Assembly: GCA_014529385.2 (NCBI GenBank)
Contig: CM043944.1
Coordinates: 71,891,384-71,951,383 of the forward strand
Direction of reading: 5' to 3'
Origin: Adiantum capillus-veneris
Lineage: Eukaryota; Streptophyta; Polypodiopsida; Polypodiales; Pteridaceae
DNA length: 60,000 nucleotides
Each line of letters starts with the position of its first letter. Within the stretch, counting starts at the first letter, position 1. The position numbers were made by a program, and so were the translations under genes. The notes under the pieces are model-generated. The model was not told the origin of the DNA. It made no database searches and saw only the letters and a list, made by a program, of their open reading frames with translations. Shown here one piece after another: positions 1-10,120 of this stretch.

Positions 1-228
1 AGAGAGAGAGAAAGAGAGGGAAAAAGAGTCTCAATAGAGACAAGGAGTGACACAGATTTGATCCAGACATTCTCTGAGCTAGACACTCGGTACGATTCTC
101 GTAAAAAAGTCCATGCATGCATGTGGGTCCATGTTGAATCATCTCTGCAAGTCTTATCGAGTGCCACGTAACTCACCGAGTTGCATGGAATGCAAACGGT
201 TGGAGATGTGTCCACGTAACTCGCCCAG
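1..228. other. Non-coding flank with GA-rich start and short repeated motif
   Basis: No coding signal is visible. The first 20 bases are GA-rich. A motif reading CCACGTAACTC followed by a degenerate AGTT box occurs twice, about 48 bases apart (near 165 and 213). This stretch abuts the truncated reverse transcriptase of gypsy C, so it probably belongs to a sequence that replaced or truncated that element. I do not recognise it. Confidence 0.4.
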
Positions 229-690
229 TTATGTGGATTTTTGACGTGTATGCCATGTCATTGTTGAGAGTTTTTTCCAAGACCATGAATAACCATCACA
301 AAAACTGTATCTTTCAAAGCCAGCTATTGCATCTAGAAGTTGATCAATGAAAGGTAAGGGATAAGGATCTTTCTTGGTCACTGCACTTAATGGCTTATAA
401 TCAACAAAAACTCTCCAACACCCATCCTTCTTTGGAGTGACCACTACAGGGCTCACCCATTCAGCATTATCAACTAGCACAATGAACCTTGCATCCAAAA
501 GTTTACCCACTTCTTCCTTTAAAGCATTCATTTGCTCCTTACCCATCCTTCTTAATTTTTGTCTTATTGGCTTGGCCCCTTCAACGAGTTCAATCTTTAC
601 AAGATTTCCAACAAAACCCCTTATTTCTTGATATGAAGTGATGAGAAATTTGGAAACCTGTCCAACATTGTCAGGTTCTCCCTTCTTTCT
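229..690 (-). pseudogene. Gypsy C reverse transcriptase, N-terminal fragment
   Basis: The longest open stretch (546-229) encodes the beginning of a Ty3/gypsy RT: a helix ending in KLLDARFI, the strand EWVSPVVVTPKKDG, then WRVFVDYKPLSAVTKKDPYP and the LPFIDQLLD block. The sequence then reads FCDGYS and leaves the family, so the catalytic YxDD-type motif and everything after it are absent. Upstream, from about 690, the linker from protease to RT is readable only in broken frames. The fragment belongs to the same minus-strand element as the protease at 1345-1085. It cannot encode an active enzyme. Confidence in the family is high, and confidence in the exact ends is low. Confidence 0.8.
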
Positions 691-722
691 CCTTGTGTCA
701 AATTAGTACAACATGTTTTGAA

Positions 723-1097
723 TCAACCCCTTCTTCTCACTGGCAATTCCTGTTTAGGCTGCATCAACTCCTCAAGTTGCTCTAAACGGCTCGAAGCATT
801 TATATCCCCTGACACTTGCAATACTTCACCAATTTCTCTCTTCTCGTTGTCCAGCAGCAAGAATGACACTTCACCCTCATCACCAAAACTAGAAGTAGTG
901 CTACTTCTTGAATATTCAAAACTATCTTCTTCACTAGTGACTTCGGATTCATCATTTTCACTCACATCTTCTAGTGCCAAAGGTTGCTTGGTAGTCATAT
1001 CAAACACCCTCTCTTCACCCTTCCTGCCAGGCAATACACACAGATGGTGCCCTTGCCCCAATCTTTCACAGCACCAACAACTCTTAACAAAGGTCAT
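723..1097 (-). pseudogene. Gypsy C acidic linker between protease and RT
   Basis: This is a 124-residue open stretch following the protease block. Its N-terminal part still belongs to the protease tail (CVLPGRKGEERVF). The rest is rich in Glu, Asp and Ser, as expected for an unstructured spacer before RT. No catalytic motif is visible. It is in line with the minus-strand protease and RT remnants on either side and is best read as part of one decayed polyprotein, not as a separate gene. Confidence 0.5.
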
Positions 1098-1345
1098 CCC
1101 AAAATGAGAGGAAAAGCTCCCAGGCCAGCTGGCATAACATGAAAGCTTACTATAACCTTCACGTTAAAGACTTCAACCTCCAAATTCTTAATCAGCCCCA
1201 AACACTTCACTTTGGCATGGTTTGATAGTCGAATCTTGAACCCAGAGCTTCCTCATGTAATGAGACCCAATCTCTTGACACATGACTGTGTGATCACACA
1301 AACTTGAGCACCTCCATCAATGTAGGCCTCTCCCATACCCACACC
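1085..1345 (-). pseudogene. Gypsy C aspartic protease remnant
   Basis: In the minus strand the frame reads AYIDGGAQVCVITQSC, a retroviral-type aspartic protease active-site segment in which the usual D-[ST]-G-A is D-G-G-A. About 60 residues later comes the C-terminal flap-like block ending PLILGRP, a standard marker of plant gypsy proteases. An in-frame stop lies shortly after the active site (near 1258). The same D-G-G-A variant occurs in elements B (near 19.15 kb) and D (near 32.6 kb), which suggests related elements. Downstream on the same strand (1097-723) an acidic Ser/Glu-rich linker leads towards RT. Confidence 0.7.
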
Positions 1346-1697
1346 TTTGTGCCAAGCGTTCACCACAGGACAAATGTTGGGTAACTCTCACATCCAACAC
1401 CTGACTTGTCCATGCTTCGGCTCTTTCTCTAGATTCACTAATGACTTTAACTACCTCTTAAGTTTGGGCACCATATTCATCAACTGTCCAAAAGTACAAT
1501 CTACTTTCCTCCCAATTATGTCTTCCTTTAAGCTGTAAGCTATTTGGCCTTCTCCCAAAGGTAAATATGCTACTTCAAACCATCTACGAGGTCTTCTCTT
1601 CCTCTTAACTTTCACATATCCACCTCTTTCTCTTTCCCTTTCTTCTTACTGGGACCTGGAGAAACATAGCCTTCCTTCTCTCTTTTGCCTATGGGCA

Positions 1698-1946
1698 TCA
1701 TATCTGCTTCTTTCTTTTCAATCTGCACAATACCCAAATAACCATCAGAGGTTGAGGCTTGATTTTCCTGTTCAATACGTTGATCTCCTCATATATCCAC
1801 TGCATAATCATTATCCCTGTTGGGAATCTACTGAGGAGGGGGAAACATATCACCTCCCATCCTTGTTGGCCTTGGACAATGAGTGCTAATATGACCAAGT
1901 TCTCCACAATTATAACAGGTAGGGATGAACCTCATTTGTGGCTCAA
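1698..1946 (-). pseudogene. Gypsy C gag C-terminal part with zinc knuckle
   Basis: The complement of 1876-1917 encodes CYNCGELGHISTHC, a complete CX2CX4HX4C nucleocapsid zinc knuckle, preceded by PQMRFIPT and followed by a Pro-rich tail. It starts directly at the TSD of inserted element I1. On the far side of I1 (from 9018 upward) the same gag frame ends GHGQGVFE and continues in frame into PQMRFIPT when one TSD copy is counted. The nucleocapsid knuckle binds RNA during packaging in gypsy elements. Stops follow the knuckle, so this gag is dead. Confidence 0.85.
1942..1946. repeat. Target site duplication of I1, left copy (CTCAA)
   Basis: CTCAA immediately precedes the left LTR and recurs immediately after the right LTR at 9018-9022. 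A 5-bp duplication is the normal integration footprint of LTR retrotransposons. It fixes both ends of element I1. Confidence 0.95.
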
Positions 1947-2282
1947 TGTCATAAAAACTAATATCTAACCAACCCAAATGATTTTCTCATATTAAACTGA
2001 TCACTTAATGTGGGAGAATAAACGGGAACAAGGGTTAAGATATAGACATGTGCTTTTGGATCTATCTCAACACAGGGCCATTGGTAAAGGGGCCCAAATG
2101 AGAGATGGTCTATCAAACAACAAGGCTAACCAATGGAGTATAAGACCTTAGGGTTAGCTTCATTGAAGACCTCCAATAATATGTGTAAAAGTCCTTTGAC
2201 CTTAGGTAAGCTAGGGCTGAGCTTGAGGTGCAGGAACCCGACCCAGCTCGAGGTGCTTTGTCCTGCTTGTCATGATTGATGA

Positions 2283-2361
2283 CTAAGGTGCTTGAGGTGC
2301 TTGAGATGCTTGAGGTGCTTAATGATTGAGATGCTTGAGGTGCTTGACATGCTTGAGATGT
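2283..2361 (+). repeat. 9-bp minisatellite (GAGGTGCTT-type) in I1 5' LTR
   Basis: This is a tandem of degenerate units based on GAGGTGCTT, with variants GAGATGCTT and GACATGCTT. The right LTR (7479-7573) carries a longer version with an extra 'GATGATT' spacer unit. The copy-number difference shows the array has slipped since insertion. Confidence 0.75.
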
Positions 2362-3626
2362 TAGGGTTGCACTTGAGGTGAGAACCTAGTCCAAGCTTAA
2401 AGTGCTTAAGGGCCAAGCTTGTGGTGGGAACTTGGGCATATGCATGAGGGGTTGAGGTGTCAAAAAGTCAAAGATTCAATCCCTACAAGGAGGGGGCGAG
2501 CCTTACATGAGGGGGGATGAGAGAGAACACCCACACACTCACACAAGGCATGCATTGTACAAAGAAAGCAGAATGGACACTTGTCAAGTTCCTCCTCATG
2601 TTGCCCTCATTGTGTGCCTGAAGCTTATCGGTTGGCCACCCAAGGGGTCCAATGATAATTTAGGGGATTTAATTAATTGATTTTGCATTTATCTAGCCCT
2701 CTCTCTCAAAGGTTAAAGGGGGGACACTTGTCTCAAGGCTACCCTTGCTGCTTGTAATGCCTCTTGCTTATGATTGGCTAGGCCTGGAGGGGTCCAATGA
2801 GCTTCAAGCATGAGCTACAAGGGGGGATCGACCCAATAAAGCTAGGGGGTTGCTTAGGGGGTATACTCACCCACACACACTCAAAAACACTCTCATTGTG
2901 TGCTATGCAAGGTGCAAGAGCTCCATCTCTTTCTTCAAGCTTCTTGAGAAGTTGAGAGCCTACATCAACACTCTTGGCTATGGAATGAAAATCCAACCAA
3001 GAGCTATGCTTCAATGCTTAAGCTTTGCATCTTCTCCATCTTCATTACTATGATATTATGTATACAAAGCAAGAAGAGTGATGATAAGTGAGGAATTATT
3101 TCTTTCTCCTATGCAATACTTCTTCTTCCTCTTCCCTACCCTCATTCCCTGCTAGCTCTCTCCACCTTTGAAGGTGTTTGAGGTCTTGGGACTGAGGCTT
3201 GGGATAGTTAATGCTTTCCACAAAGTGCATGTTATGCTTATTGCAAGAAGGCTAATGGTTTATTGCAAGTAGATTAGTTACTTAATGCAAGTAGATTAAT
3301 TGTATTGCAAGGTGGATTAATTGTTGCTTTAGGCACAAGTTGATGCATAAAAGTATACATCCTCATGCACTCAAATGATTTATGGAACACAAAGTCTAAT
3401 GATGTTCATGAGTTCTTGATTGTTTTCAAGCTAAGATTGATTGTTGATATTATGCAAAAGCTTGGTGTATGAAGCTTCCATGTCCATACTGCCAAAGAGG
3501 TCTCAAGGAACACAAAGATTGTATTGTATCAAGTCTCTCTTAATGAGAGAATCTATAATACAAATGCCTTTTGGAGGGGGGACCGGCTCCACATAAATCC
3601 GGTCCTCAACTGTTGTCATATTCTCT

Positions 3627-3630
<4 letters not shown>

Positions 3631-3670
<40 letters not shown>
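3631..3670 (+). repeat. (TC)20 microsatellite in I1 5' LTR
   Basis: This is an uninterrupted TC tract of 40 bases. The equivalent tract in the right LTR (8840-8870) is shorter, about 15 units. Confidence 0.95.
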
Positions 3671-3673
<3 letters not shown>

Positions 3674-3815
3674 GGTAATGCTCATGCCTAGTTAATTAAG
3701 TGTTATGATTAAGTTGCTACTACCAATTAAGTTCACCATCTATGCTCTCAAAGTTTCTCACTCTAATTCTCTTAATTCTGCTATTCTCTAAGTTCATAGG
3801 CCATTTCCATTACAT

Positions 3816-3827
3816 TGGTATCAGAGC
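3816..3827 (+). promoter_or_regulatory. I1 primer binding site, tRNA-iMet
   Basis: TGGTATCAGAGC lies one base after the 5' LTR end. This 12-mer is complementary to the 3' end of plant initiator methionine tRNA, which primes minus-strand DNA synthesis in many plant LTR elements. Confidence 0.95.
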
Positions 3828-3857
3828 TTGAAACTCTCTCCCTACGAGTCTATCTAG

Positions 3858-4352
3858 AAGTATGTAGATAAGGTTTGGGATTTACTCAAGGCCAGTGTCT
3901 ACAAAAAGATAGGCTTTGAGGAGCAAAAGAAACAATTTTTTGCGGGTCTTTTTGACGAGATGGCCGAGTTTATCAACTCACAAAGGCCTAATGCCATATT
4001 GGCGGTCATACACCATACTATGGTCGCCTCTCAAATCAATTTCCAACAAGGGGTTAAGAGAAACTCTAAGCCCATGGAAGTGAAGGATCAAAATGAGCCT
4101 AGAGGAAGGAATAATGCTCAAACTTCCTCCAAAGGCAACTCTAGCAACACCGATAACAAGGCTAAGGAGAAAGGAGTCTTCAAAGGTAAGAATAGACTCT
4201 CTCCAACAGAGCTAGAGTGTTATCGTAAGGATAACAAATGCTACAAGTGTGGACAACAAGGGCATGTCTATCGTGCTTGTCCCCAAAGAAATGCATGCAA
4301 ACAAGCCGCCTTGAGTTTCTATGCTGGAAACTCCCAAAGAGGATGCTCATAG
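3858..4352 (+). pseudogene. I1 gag fragment with zinc knuckle
   Basis: The frame is open from 3858, just after an in-frame TAG at 3855, to the stop at 4352. The first Met is at 3960. It encodes part of a gypsy gag (KKQFFAGLFDEMAEFI), a basic Asn/Lys-rich stretch, and the zinc knuckle CYKCGQQGHVYRAC (4239-4280, CX2CX4HX4C). Only about 30 bases separate the primer binding site from this mid-gag sequence, so the gag N-terminus and leader have been deleted. No protease follows in frame. The product, if made, would be a truncated nucleocapsid-like protein. Confidence 0.75.
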
Positions 4353-4589
4353 CAAAAGGCTTTTGTTTTTCCTAAGCTAGGAGATATGTACATACATGTT
4401 TATGAGTCGGGTAGCATCCTATACCATGTAAATATGCATGCTTTTTGCAAGTTAATAAAAATCTATATATTCATATACATGATTTTTGTTAGAAAGTCTG
4501 TAAATGAATTCAATGTTTCAACCAATAACAAAAAAAAAAAAAAGATGGGAAGCAAGAGGAATTAGAATTTTCTACATTCCTAAATGGAT

Positions 4590-5480
4590 TCCAAAATGTT
4601 TTTATTGATGATATCCCTGTGAGCTATCTCCACAATGAGGGGACAATGACCATGCAATGGAACTTTCACCACGAAGCTCACTGCCTAATAAGCCTCCTTA
4701 TTGAGCTTTATAAGCTCCACAAGAGGAGTTCAAAAGGCAATAACATGAATTGATAAGTTTCAAGAGAGATTAGGCGTTATTCTAACCAAAAGAAAAGTGA
4801 TTTTTTCAAGAGATTCAATAATTAGGTCACATTATCTCTAAAGGTGGTATTTGTATGGATCCACAAAAGATAGAGGTACTAAAAAGATGGCCTAATCCAA
4901 GGAGTCTACATGAGTGTGAAGCTCTAAAGGTATGAGTGCATACTAGAGATGCTTCATAGGAAAAATTCATGCTTATAGCAGGTCCCATACATGACTTAAC
5001 AAAAAAAGAACGTTAAGTATACATGGACTGCAAAGAGAGAAAAATACTTTTAAAAAGTTCAAAGAGAAACTTATCTCTCAACTTATGCTTACACTACGGG
5101 ATCTCTCAAAGCTATTTGAGGTCCAATGTAATGCCTGGATTCATGCCTTCAAGCAAACATTGCCTTCAAGCAAACATTTTCTTCAAGAAGGGAATACCAT
5201 AGAATACAAGATTCAAAGACTCAAATCCAATGAGCAAATGTTGGACATATACAAAAGGAACTACGAGCTGTTCTACATGCCGTTGACACATGGAAGTAAT
5301 TCTTGCGGACTCCATCCATGATACAAACCAAGCTCTTCAACAATCAAATGAGGTGGGAAAATTTCTTTTTGAAATTTAAATTTTTTACATTGCTCACATT
5401 GCTGGCAAGCACAAACATGTAGCCGATGCACTTTCCCGATGGCCAAGGGTAGATAGGGTATCAATAGCAACTTACAATGA
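4590..5480 (+). pseudogene. I1 RT/RNase H remnant
   Basis: Several frames give short recognisable pieces on the plus strand. Near 4870 the sequence reads IEVLKRWPNPRSLHECEALK, the thumb segment that follows RT in gypsy elements. Near 5085-5320 it reads KLFEVQCNA and IEYKIQRLKSNEQMLDIY, the start of RNase H. Near 5390-5450 it reads IAHIAGKHKHVADALSRWPR, the conserved RNase H C-terminal block. Frames change repeatedly and the catalytic RT core is not recognisable. It is a decayed gypsy pol in the same orientation as the I1 LTRs. Confidence 0.65.
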
Positions 5481-5519
5481 GCTATGTTTTATGATAGTTA
5501 AAAATACTTCTAACCCAGG

Positions 5520-6720
5520 CTTTAGGGATATAATAATAGCCTTTACAAATGGAAGAAAAAGAACCACTCATGTTAGAGGATGGTTATCTTCCATACCTCA
5601 ATAGGCTATATCTTCCTCACTTTCCATGCTCCTCCTATATGCGGGGAAAAGAGGAATTCGAATATATTCTTTTAGGAATAAAAGCATACTTGTATTGGCT
5701 TACCAAGAAACAAGAACATACAAGAGTATGTTTCAAAATGTATGGTATACCAAAAGATGAAGTATGATAGAAGGACCATGGCTTGCCAACATCTAATTGT
5801 GTCGGATAGAAATCCTACCATGACCACTAATTTCTGATAGAGTCTCTATCAGAACTAGAGTAACCCTCTTATGTTGGCCTACTATTCCAACGGATGGCCA
5901 AAAGGAAAATCACAAAACTAATGATCCTTGATCTACTAAAATCTTGCGATTCAAAGTAGATCAATGCTCAAAATGGGATAAGTACTTACCCTAACAACAG
6001 TATGTCTCTAATGACATGAACATACTTCTAACGGGAAAGTACCTTTCGGGGATAAAGACGGAAGATCCAAAAGTCCCTTGTATCTTAAGGTACCTGGGAA
6101 GATCTTCATTGCAAAGGAGTATAGCCGAGATCAAAACGAATCTTTTTAGAAGATTAAAGAGGCTATATCCATCTATTAGCTAGGCAAAAAAGGCTCCTGC
6201 TATTAGGCACAAAAGAGCCTTATCCTTTAAAGAAAAAGAAGAAAAAGTTGGGTCTTACAAAACAAAACAAAAAAAACTTCCCCAAGGCTCATCTAAGGCA
6301 AATTACACACAAGAATCCTACGAGCCATTAAAGGTATTATGCTAGGTCAGCACAAAGATACTATGGCCCCTTCTAAAATTTCAAGCCCATTCATTAGATG
6401 GCTTATCAATTAAAGTTGCCCAACTACTGGCTCATATATATCATTTTTCATGAGAGCCTATTCGAGCCTTATTAAGGAGATCCACCAATAGAGGCTATAA
6501 ATGAAGACCCACCAGAGATTGAGGATGAAGCAAACGAGCTCCAACCCAAGTTTATCTTTCGACACAAACACAAAGTATTAAGAAATGGTAAGATTACTGA
6601 CGGTATCTTATTTAAGTTAAGAATTATCCTTTCAAAGATGCTAAATGCATGCAAAGAACATAGCTTAAGGATAATATGAACCTTGTTAATGATGCTTACA
6701 ATGACACAGAAGAGTAAGCA
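5520..6720 (+). pseudogene. I1 integrase region, heavily decayed
   Basis: The open stretch 5549-5767 begins DGYLPYLNRLYLPH, matching the start of a gypsy integrase zinc-binding region, but the HHCC pattern is not intact. From about 5770 to 6440 only isolated pieces can be read. Near 6480-6600 a frame reads EIEDEANELQPKFIF followed by RHKHKVLRNGKI, resembling the extreme C-terminus of a gypsy pol. No DDE triad can be assembled. This is assigned mainly by position and orientation. Confidence 0.45.
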
Positions 6721-7033
6721 AATGTAAAAGAAATGCATTTTAAATGATCCATGTTTTTGTCTTATAAGACTCTCTTTTTATGTTTTGTGCACAAATTTTA
6801 AGAAGTATGCATACTTAGGATCATGTTTGTGGGACTACGTCTCCCAAACACCAAGTAGAGCTTGTCACTCTACTTTGGAAGTATGATATGGACTAAAAAG
6901 AGCAGACATGCTTGTGGAAGACAATGTCTCTCAAGCACCAAGTGGATTAGTCATCCACTCTGGAATGATGTCGTAAGGTAAAAATGGATCCTCTACCCGC
7001 TAAGACCAATGGACTAATGGGTGAGACTTTACC

Positions 7034-7073
7034 ATATCTACCTCATAGTCGTCCTCGACTATGAGGTAGATAT
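7034..7073 (+). repeat. Perfect 18-bp-stem hairpin before I1 3' LTR
   Basis: ATATCTACCTCATAGTCG is followed by TCCT and then its exact reverse complement. The 18-bp arms have no mismatch and the loop is 4 nt. Confidence 0.95.
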
Positions 7074-7098
7074 GATGGGTGAGACTTTACCATATCTA

Positions 7099-7124
7099 CA
7101 TCATAGTCGAGGACGACTATGATG
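7099..7124 (+). repeat. Second perfect hairpin before I1 3' LTR
   Basis: CATCATAGTCG, loop AGGA, CGACTATGATG: 11-bp perfect arms. The preceding bases repeat the sequence leading into the first hairpin (GGTGAGACTTTACCATATCTAC). This copy is therefore a diverged duplicate of the first, with the loop reading as its complement. Confidence 0.93.
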
Positions 7125-7125
7125 T

Positions 7126-7139
7126 CAAGAGAGAGTTAA
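7126..7139 (+). promoter_or_regulatory. I1 polypurine tract (candidate)
   Basis: A purine-rich run (AAGAGAGAG) lies immediately upstream of the 3' LTR, the position where plus-strand synthesis is primed. It is short and interrupted at its 3' end by TT. Confidence 0.6.
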
Positions 7140-8835
7140 TGTCATAAAAACTAATATCTAACCAACCCAAATGATTTTCTCATATTAAACTGATCACTTA
7201 ATGTGGGAGAATAAATGGGAACAAGGGTTAAGATATAGACATGTGCTTTTAGATCTATCTCAACACGGGGCCATTGGTAAAGGGGCCCAAATGAGAGATG
7301 GTCAATCAAAGAGCAAGGCTAACCAATGGAGCATAAGACCTTAGGGTTAGCTTCATTGAAGACCTCCAATAATATGTGTAAAAGTCCTTTGACCTTAGGT
7401 AAGCTAGGGCTGAGCTTGAGGCGCGGGAACCCGACCCAGCTCGAGGTGCTTTGTCTTGCTTGTCATGATTGATGACTAAGGTGCTTGAGGTGCTTGATGA
7501 TTGAGGTGCTTGAGATGCTTGAGGTGCTTAATGATTGAGATGATTGAGGTGCTTGACATGCTTGAGATGTTAGGGTTGCACTTGAGGTGAGAACCCAGCC
7601 CAAGCTTAAAGTGCTTAAGGGCCAAGCTTGTGGTGGGAACTTGGGCGTATGCATGAGGGGTTGAGGTGTCAAAAAGTCAAAGATTCAATCCCTACAAGGA
7701 GGGGGCAAGCCCTACATGAGGGGGGATGAGAGAGAACACCCACACACTCACACAAGGCATGCATTGTACAAAGAAAGCAAAAGGGACACTTGTCAAGTTC
7801 CTCCTCATGTTGCCCTCATTGTGTGCCTGAAGCTTATTGGTTGGACACCCAAGGGGTCCAATGATAATTTAGGGGATTTAGTTAATTGATTTTGCATTTA
7901 TCTAGCCCTCTCTCTCAAAGGGGAAAGGGGGGACACTTGTCTCAAGGCTACCCTTGCTGCTTGTAATGCCTCCTGCTTATGATTGGCTAGGCTTGGAGGG
8001 GTCCAATGAGCTTCAAGCATGAGCTACAAGGGGGGGTCAACCCAAGCAAGCTAGGGGGTTGCTTAGGGGGTATACTCACCCACACACACTCAAAAACCCT
8101 CTCATTGTGTGCTATGCAAGGTGCAAGAGCTCCATCTCCTTCTCCAAGCTCCTTGAGAAGTTGAGAGCCTACACCAACACTCTTGGCTATGGAATGCAAA
8201 TCCAACCAAGAGCTATGCTTCAATGCTTAATCCTTCCATCTTCTCCATATTCATTACTATGCTATTATGTATGATAAGCAAGAAGAGTGATGATAAGTGA
8301 GGAATTATTTCTTTCTCCTATGGAATACTTCTTCTTCCTCTTCCCTACCCTCATTCCCTGCTAGCTCTCTCCACCTTCGAAGGTGTTTGAGGTCTTGGGA
8401 CTGAGGCTTGGGATAGTTAATGATTTCCACAAAGTGCATGTTATGCTTATTGCAATAAGGCTAATGGTTTATTGCAAGTAGATTAGTTACTTAATGCAAG
8501 TAGATTAATTGTATTGCAAGGTGGATTAATTGTTGCTTTAGGCACAAGTTGATGCATAAAAGTATACATCCTCATGCACTCAAATGATTTATGGAACACA
8601 AAGGCTAATGATGTTCATGAGTTCGTGATTGTTTTCAAGCTAAGATTGATTGTTGATATTATGCAAAAGCTTGGTGTATGAAGCTTCCATCTCCATACTG
8701 CCAAAGAGGTCTCAAGGAACACAAAGATTGTATTGTATCAAGTCTCTCTTAATGAGAGAATCTATAATACAAATGCCTTTTGGAGGGGGGACCGGCTGCA
8801 CATAAATTCGAACCTCAACTGTTGTTATATTCTTT

Positions 8836-8872
<37 letters not shown>

Positions 8873-9017
8873 CAAAGGTATTGCTCATGCCTAGTTAATT
8901 AAGTGTTATGATTAAGTTGCTACTACCAATTACGTTCACCATCTATGCTCTCAAAGTTGGTCACTCTAATATTCTTAATTCCTCTATTCTCTAAGTTCAT
9001 AGGCCATTTCCATTACA
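7140..9017 (+). repeat. I1 3' LTR (1878 bp)
   Basis: This is the direct repeat of 1947-3814, with the same TGTCATAAAA start and CATTACA end. It includes the longer minisatellite (7479-7573) and a shorter TC tract (8840-8870). It is followed directly by the target duplication CTCAA at 9018. Confidence 0.93.
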
Positions 9018-9022
9018 CTCAA
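9018..9022. repeat. Target site duplication of I1, right copy (CTCAA)
   Basis: This is identical to 1942-1946 and directly follows the I1 3' LTR. Confidence 0.95.
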
Positions 9023-9811
9023 AGACACCTTGTCCATGGCCCACATTAGCATTAGGCCGAGCTTCATATGGCTGAGCCGTTCCTCTACCACGAGCATGAC
9101 CACAACCACCTCCAAGAACACTGAGCCGAAATTCTTGCATCATGGTCATCATGTCTTGCATATTTCTTTGTAACTATTCAGTGTTCACAACCCTTTGAGT
9201 AGGTTGGACTTCAATCTCTGCTTGATTTCCCTCATTCTTGCCACCAATACCTTGTACATGGACCACTTTCCCATACTTATTAAGTCTTTGAGCTTTCCAT
9301 TCTTTCTCCTTGGCGATAGTGACTGCCTCCTTGAAGGTAGCGGGCCTTTTGAGCTCAACTTTGAACTTCAAACTTTCCTTTAAGTTTGCCACAAAAAGGT
9401 CCTTCTTTAACATGGATAGAGGAATTTCATTCCCAAAGCTGAGGCCCATGTATCCCATAAACGGGTAAACTGTATGACAAAATCATCAACACTTTGATTA
9501 GACTTTTGAGTGTATCCCAAATTTCATGCCAAACTTCATCAAGTACTTCAATGCTCCTGTATTGTGTCAAAGAAGCCTGCTTCACATGATTGTAGTCCAC
9601 CAACACCACCCCTGGAGTTTGTGCCTGTACCACCTCTTCATAATTTTGTAACCAAAGTTTAACCTCATCTTGTAAACTGTATTGTTGCAAACCGCAATAA
9701 CATAGCTTGATCTAGTATATTTTGCAGTAAGCAATTAACTTCCAATTTCTCAATAAAAGTGTGTGCATTCTCATTATGCAATCCATGAAACCGTGGAAAC
9801 TCGTCCGCCAT
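9018..9811 (-). pseudogene. Gypsy C gag, N-terminal and central part
   Basis: On the minus strand a start codon at 9811 opens MADEFPRFHGLHNENAHTFI, a typical beginning for a gypsy gag with a retrotransposon gag domain. After one frameshift the frame continues QYSLQDEVKLWLQNYEEV and, near 9458-9174, MLKKDLFVANLKESLKFKV, the conserved end of the gag domain. A stop (TAG) lies near 9172. The frame then reads through a Gly/Arg-rich stretch to the I1 insertion at 9018 and resumes in the zinc knuckle at 1946. Gag forms the virus-like particle. This copy has at least two frame changes and one stop. Confidence 0.8.
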
Positions 9812-10120
9812 GTTCAATTGCCAAAAAAACACTTACATATGACGTAGTAAGTCCAAGGGATGTCGATGGATCGCTCCAGTACCTAATCCACCTCACACTT
9901 GGTAACCCAACCCTCAGTGCTTGTCTTCACAAAACCTCACGACCCTCCAAAGGCTACAATCAAATTAGACAACCACCTCAAGTGCTGTCCACAATTTGCA
10001 CATACATAGGTAGTTGTCCATAAGGACTCACATCCCCTTTACATTCTCTACCTGTAGAATAGACTATCTCACAAGAATTGGAGTTTATGAGAACTTTTTC
10101 CTTGGGTGGGGGTACTAAAA
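9812..10120 (-). other. Gypsy C leader between 5' LTR and gag
   Basis: This non-coding stretch lies upstream of the gag start. The reading frame on the plus strand (9763-10023) is not protein-like. I could not identify a convincing primer binding site. The complement of the bases around 9820 reads TTTGGCAATTG, which is only weakly suggestive. Confidence 0.4.

Larger units (their letters stand above)
1947..3814 (+). repeat. I1 5' LTR (1868 bp)
   Basis: This LTR starts TGTCATAAAA and ends CATTACA, a TG..CA pair. It contains a 9-bp minisatellite (2283-2361), a (TC)20 tract (3631-3670), and no real gene. Short ORFs such as the one on the minus strand at 3014-2778 recur in both LTR copies only because the LTRs are duplicated. 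By eye the two LTRs differ by a few percent, and the right copy is 10 bp longer, partly from extra minisatellite units. Confidence 0.93.
6740..7139 (+). other. I1 3' untranslated region with hairpins and polypurine tract
   Basis: This is the non-coding stretch between the pol remnant and the 3' LTR. It contains two short repeats around 'ctctc(a)ag caccaagt' (near 6845 and 6935), two perfect hairpins (7034-7073 and 7099-7124), and a purine run AAGAGAGAG ending just before the LTR at 7140, the likely polypurine tract. Confidence 0.6.
1947..9017 (+). mobile_element. LTR retrotransposon I1, plus strand, 7.07 kb, decayed interior
   Basis: Two long direct repeats (1947-3814 and 7140-9017) start TGTCATAAAA and end CCATTTCCATTACA. 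They are flanked by a perfect CTCAA target duplication. A primer binding site for tRNA-iMet follows the left LTR by one base, so the element lies on the plus strand. The 3.3-kb interior holds a gag fragment with a zinc knuckle, then traces of RT, RNase H and integrase of gypsy type, all broken. It is inserted in the gag gene of gypsy C. The coding decay alongside well-preserved long LTRs suggests an old or non-autonomous copy. Confidence 0.95.

Noticed and set aside
2283-2361. Possible CRISPR-like array of short repeats
   Set aside because: The 9-bp units are contiguous and degenerate with no unique spacers, and the sequence is plant nuclear DNA. It is a minisatellite.
2778-3053. Paired ORFs on both strands, repeated at 7987-8274
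   Set aside because: They recur only because the I1 LTR is duplicated. The two copies differ without codon bias and there is no domain.
3816-3827. tRNA-like sequences at primer binding sites
   Set aside because: Only 12 bases match the 3' end of initiator tRNA. No cloverleaf is present, so these are not tRNA genes.
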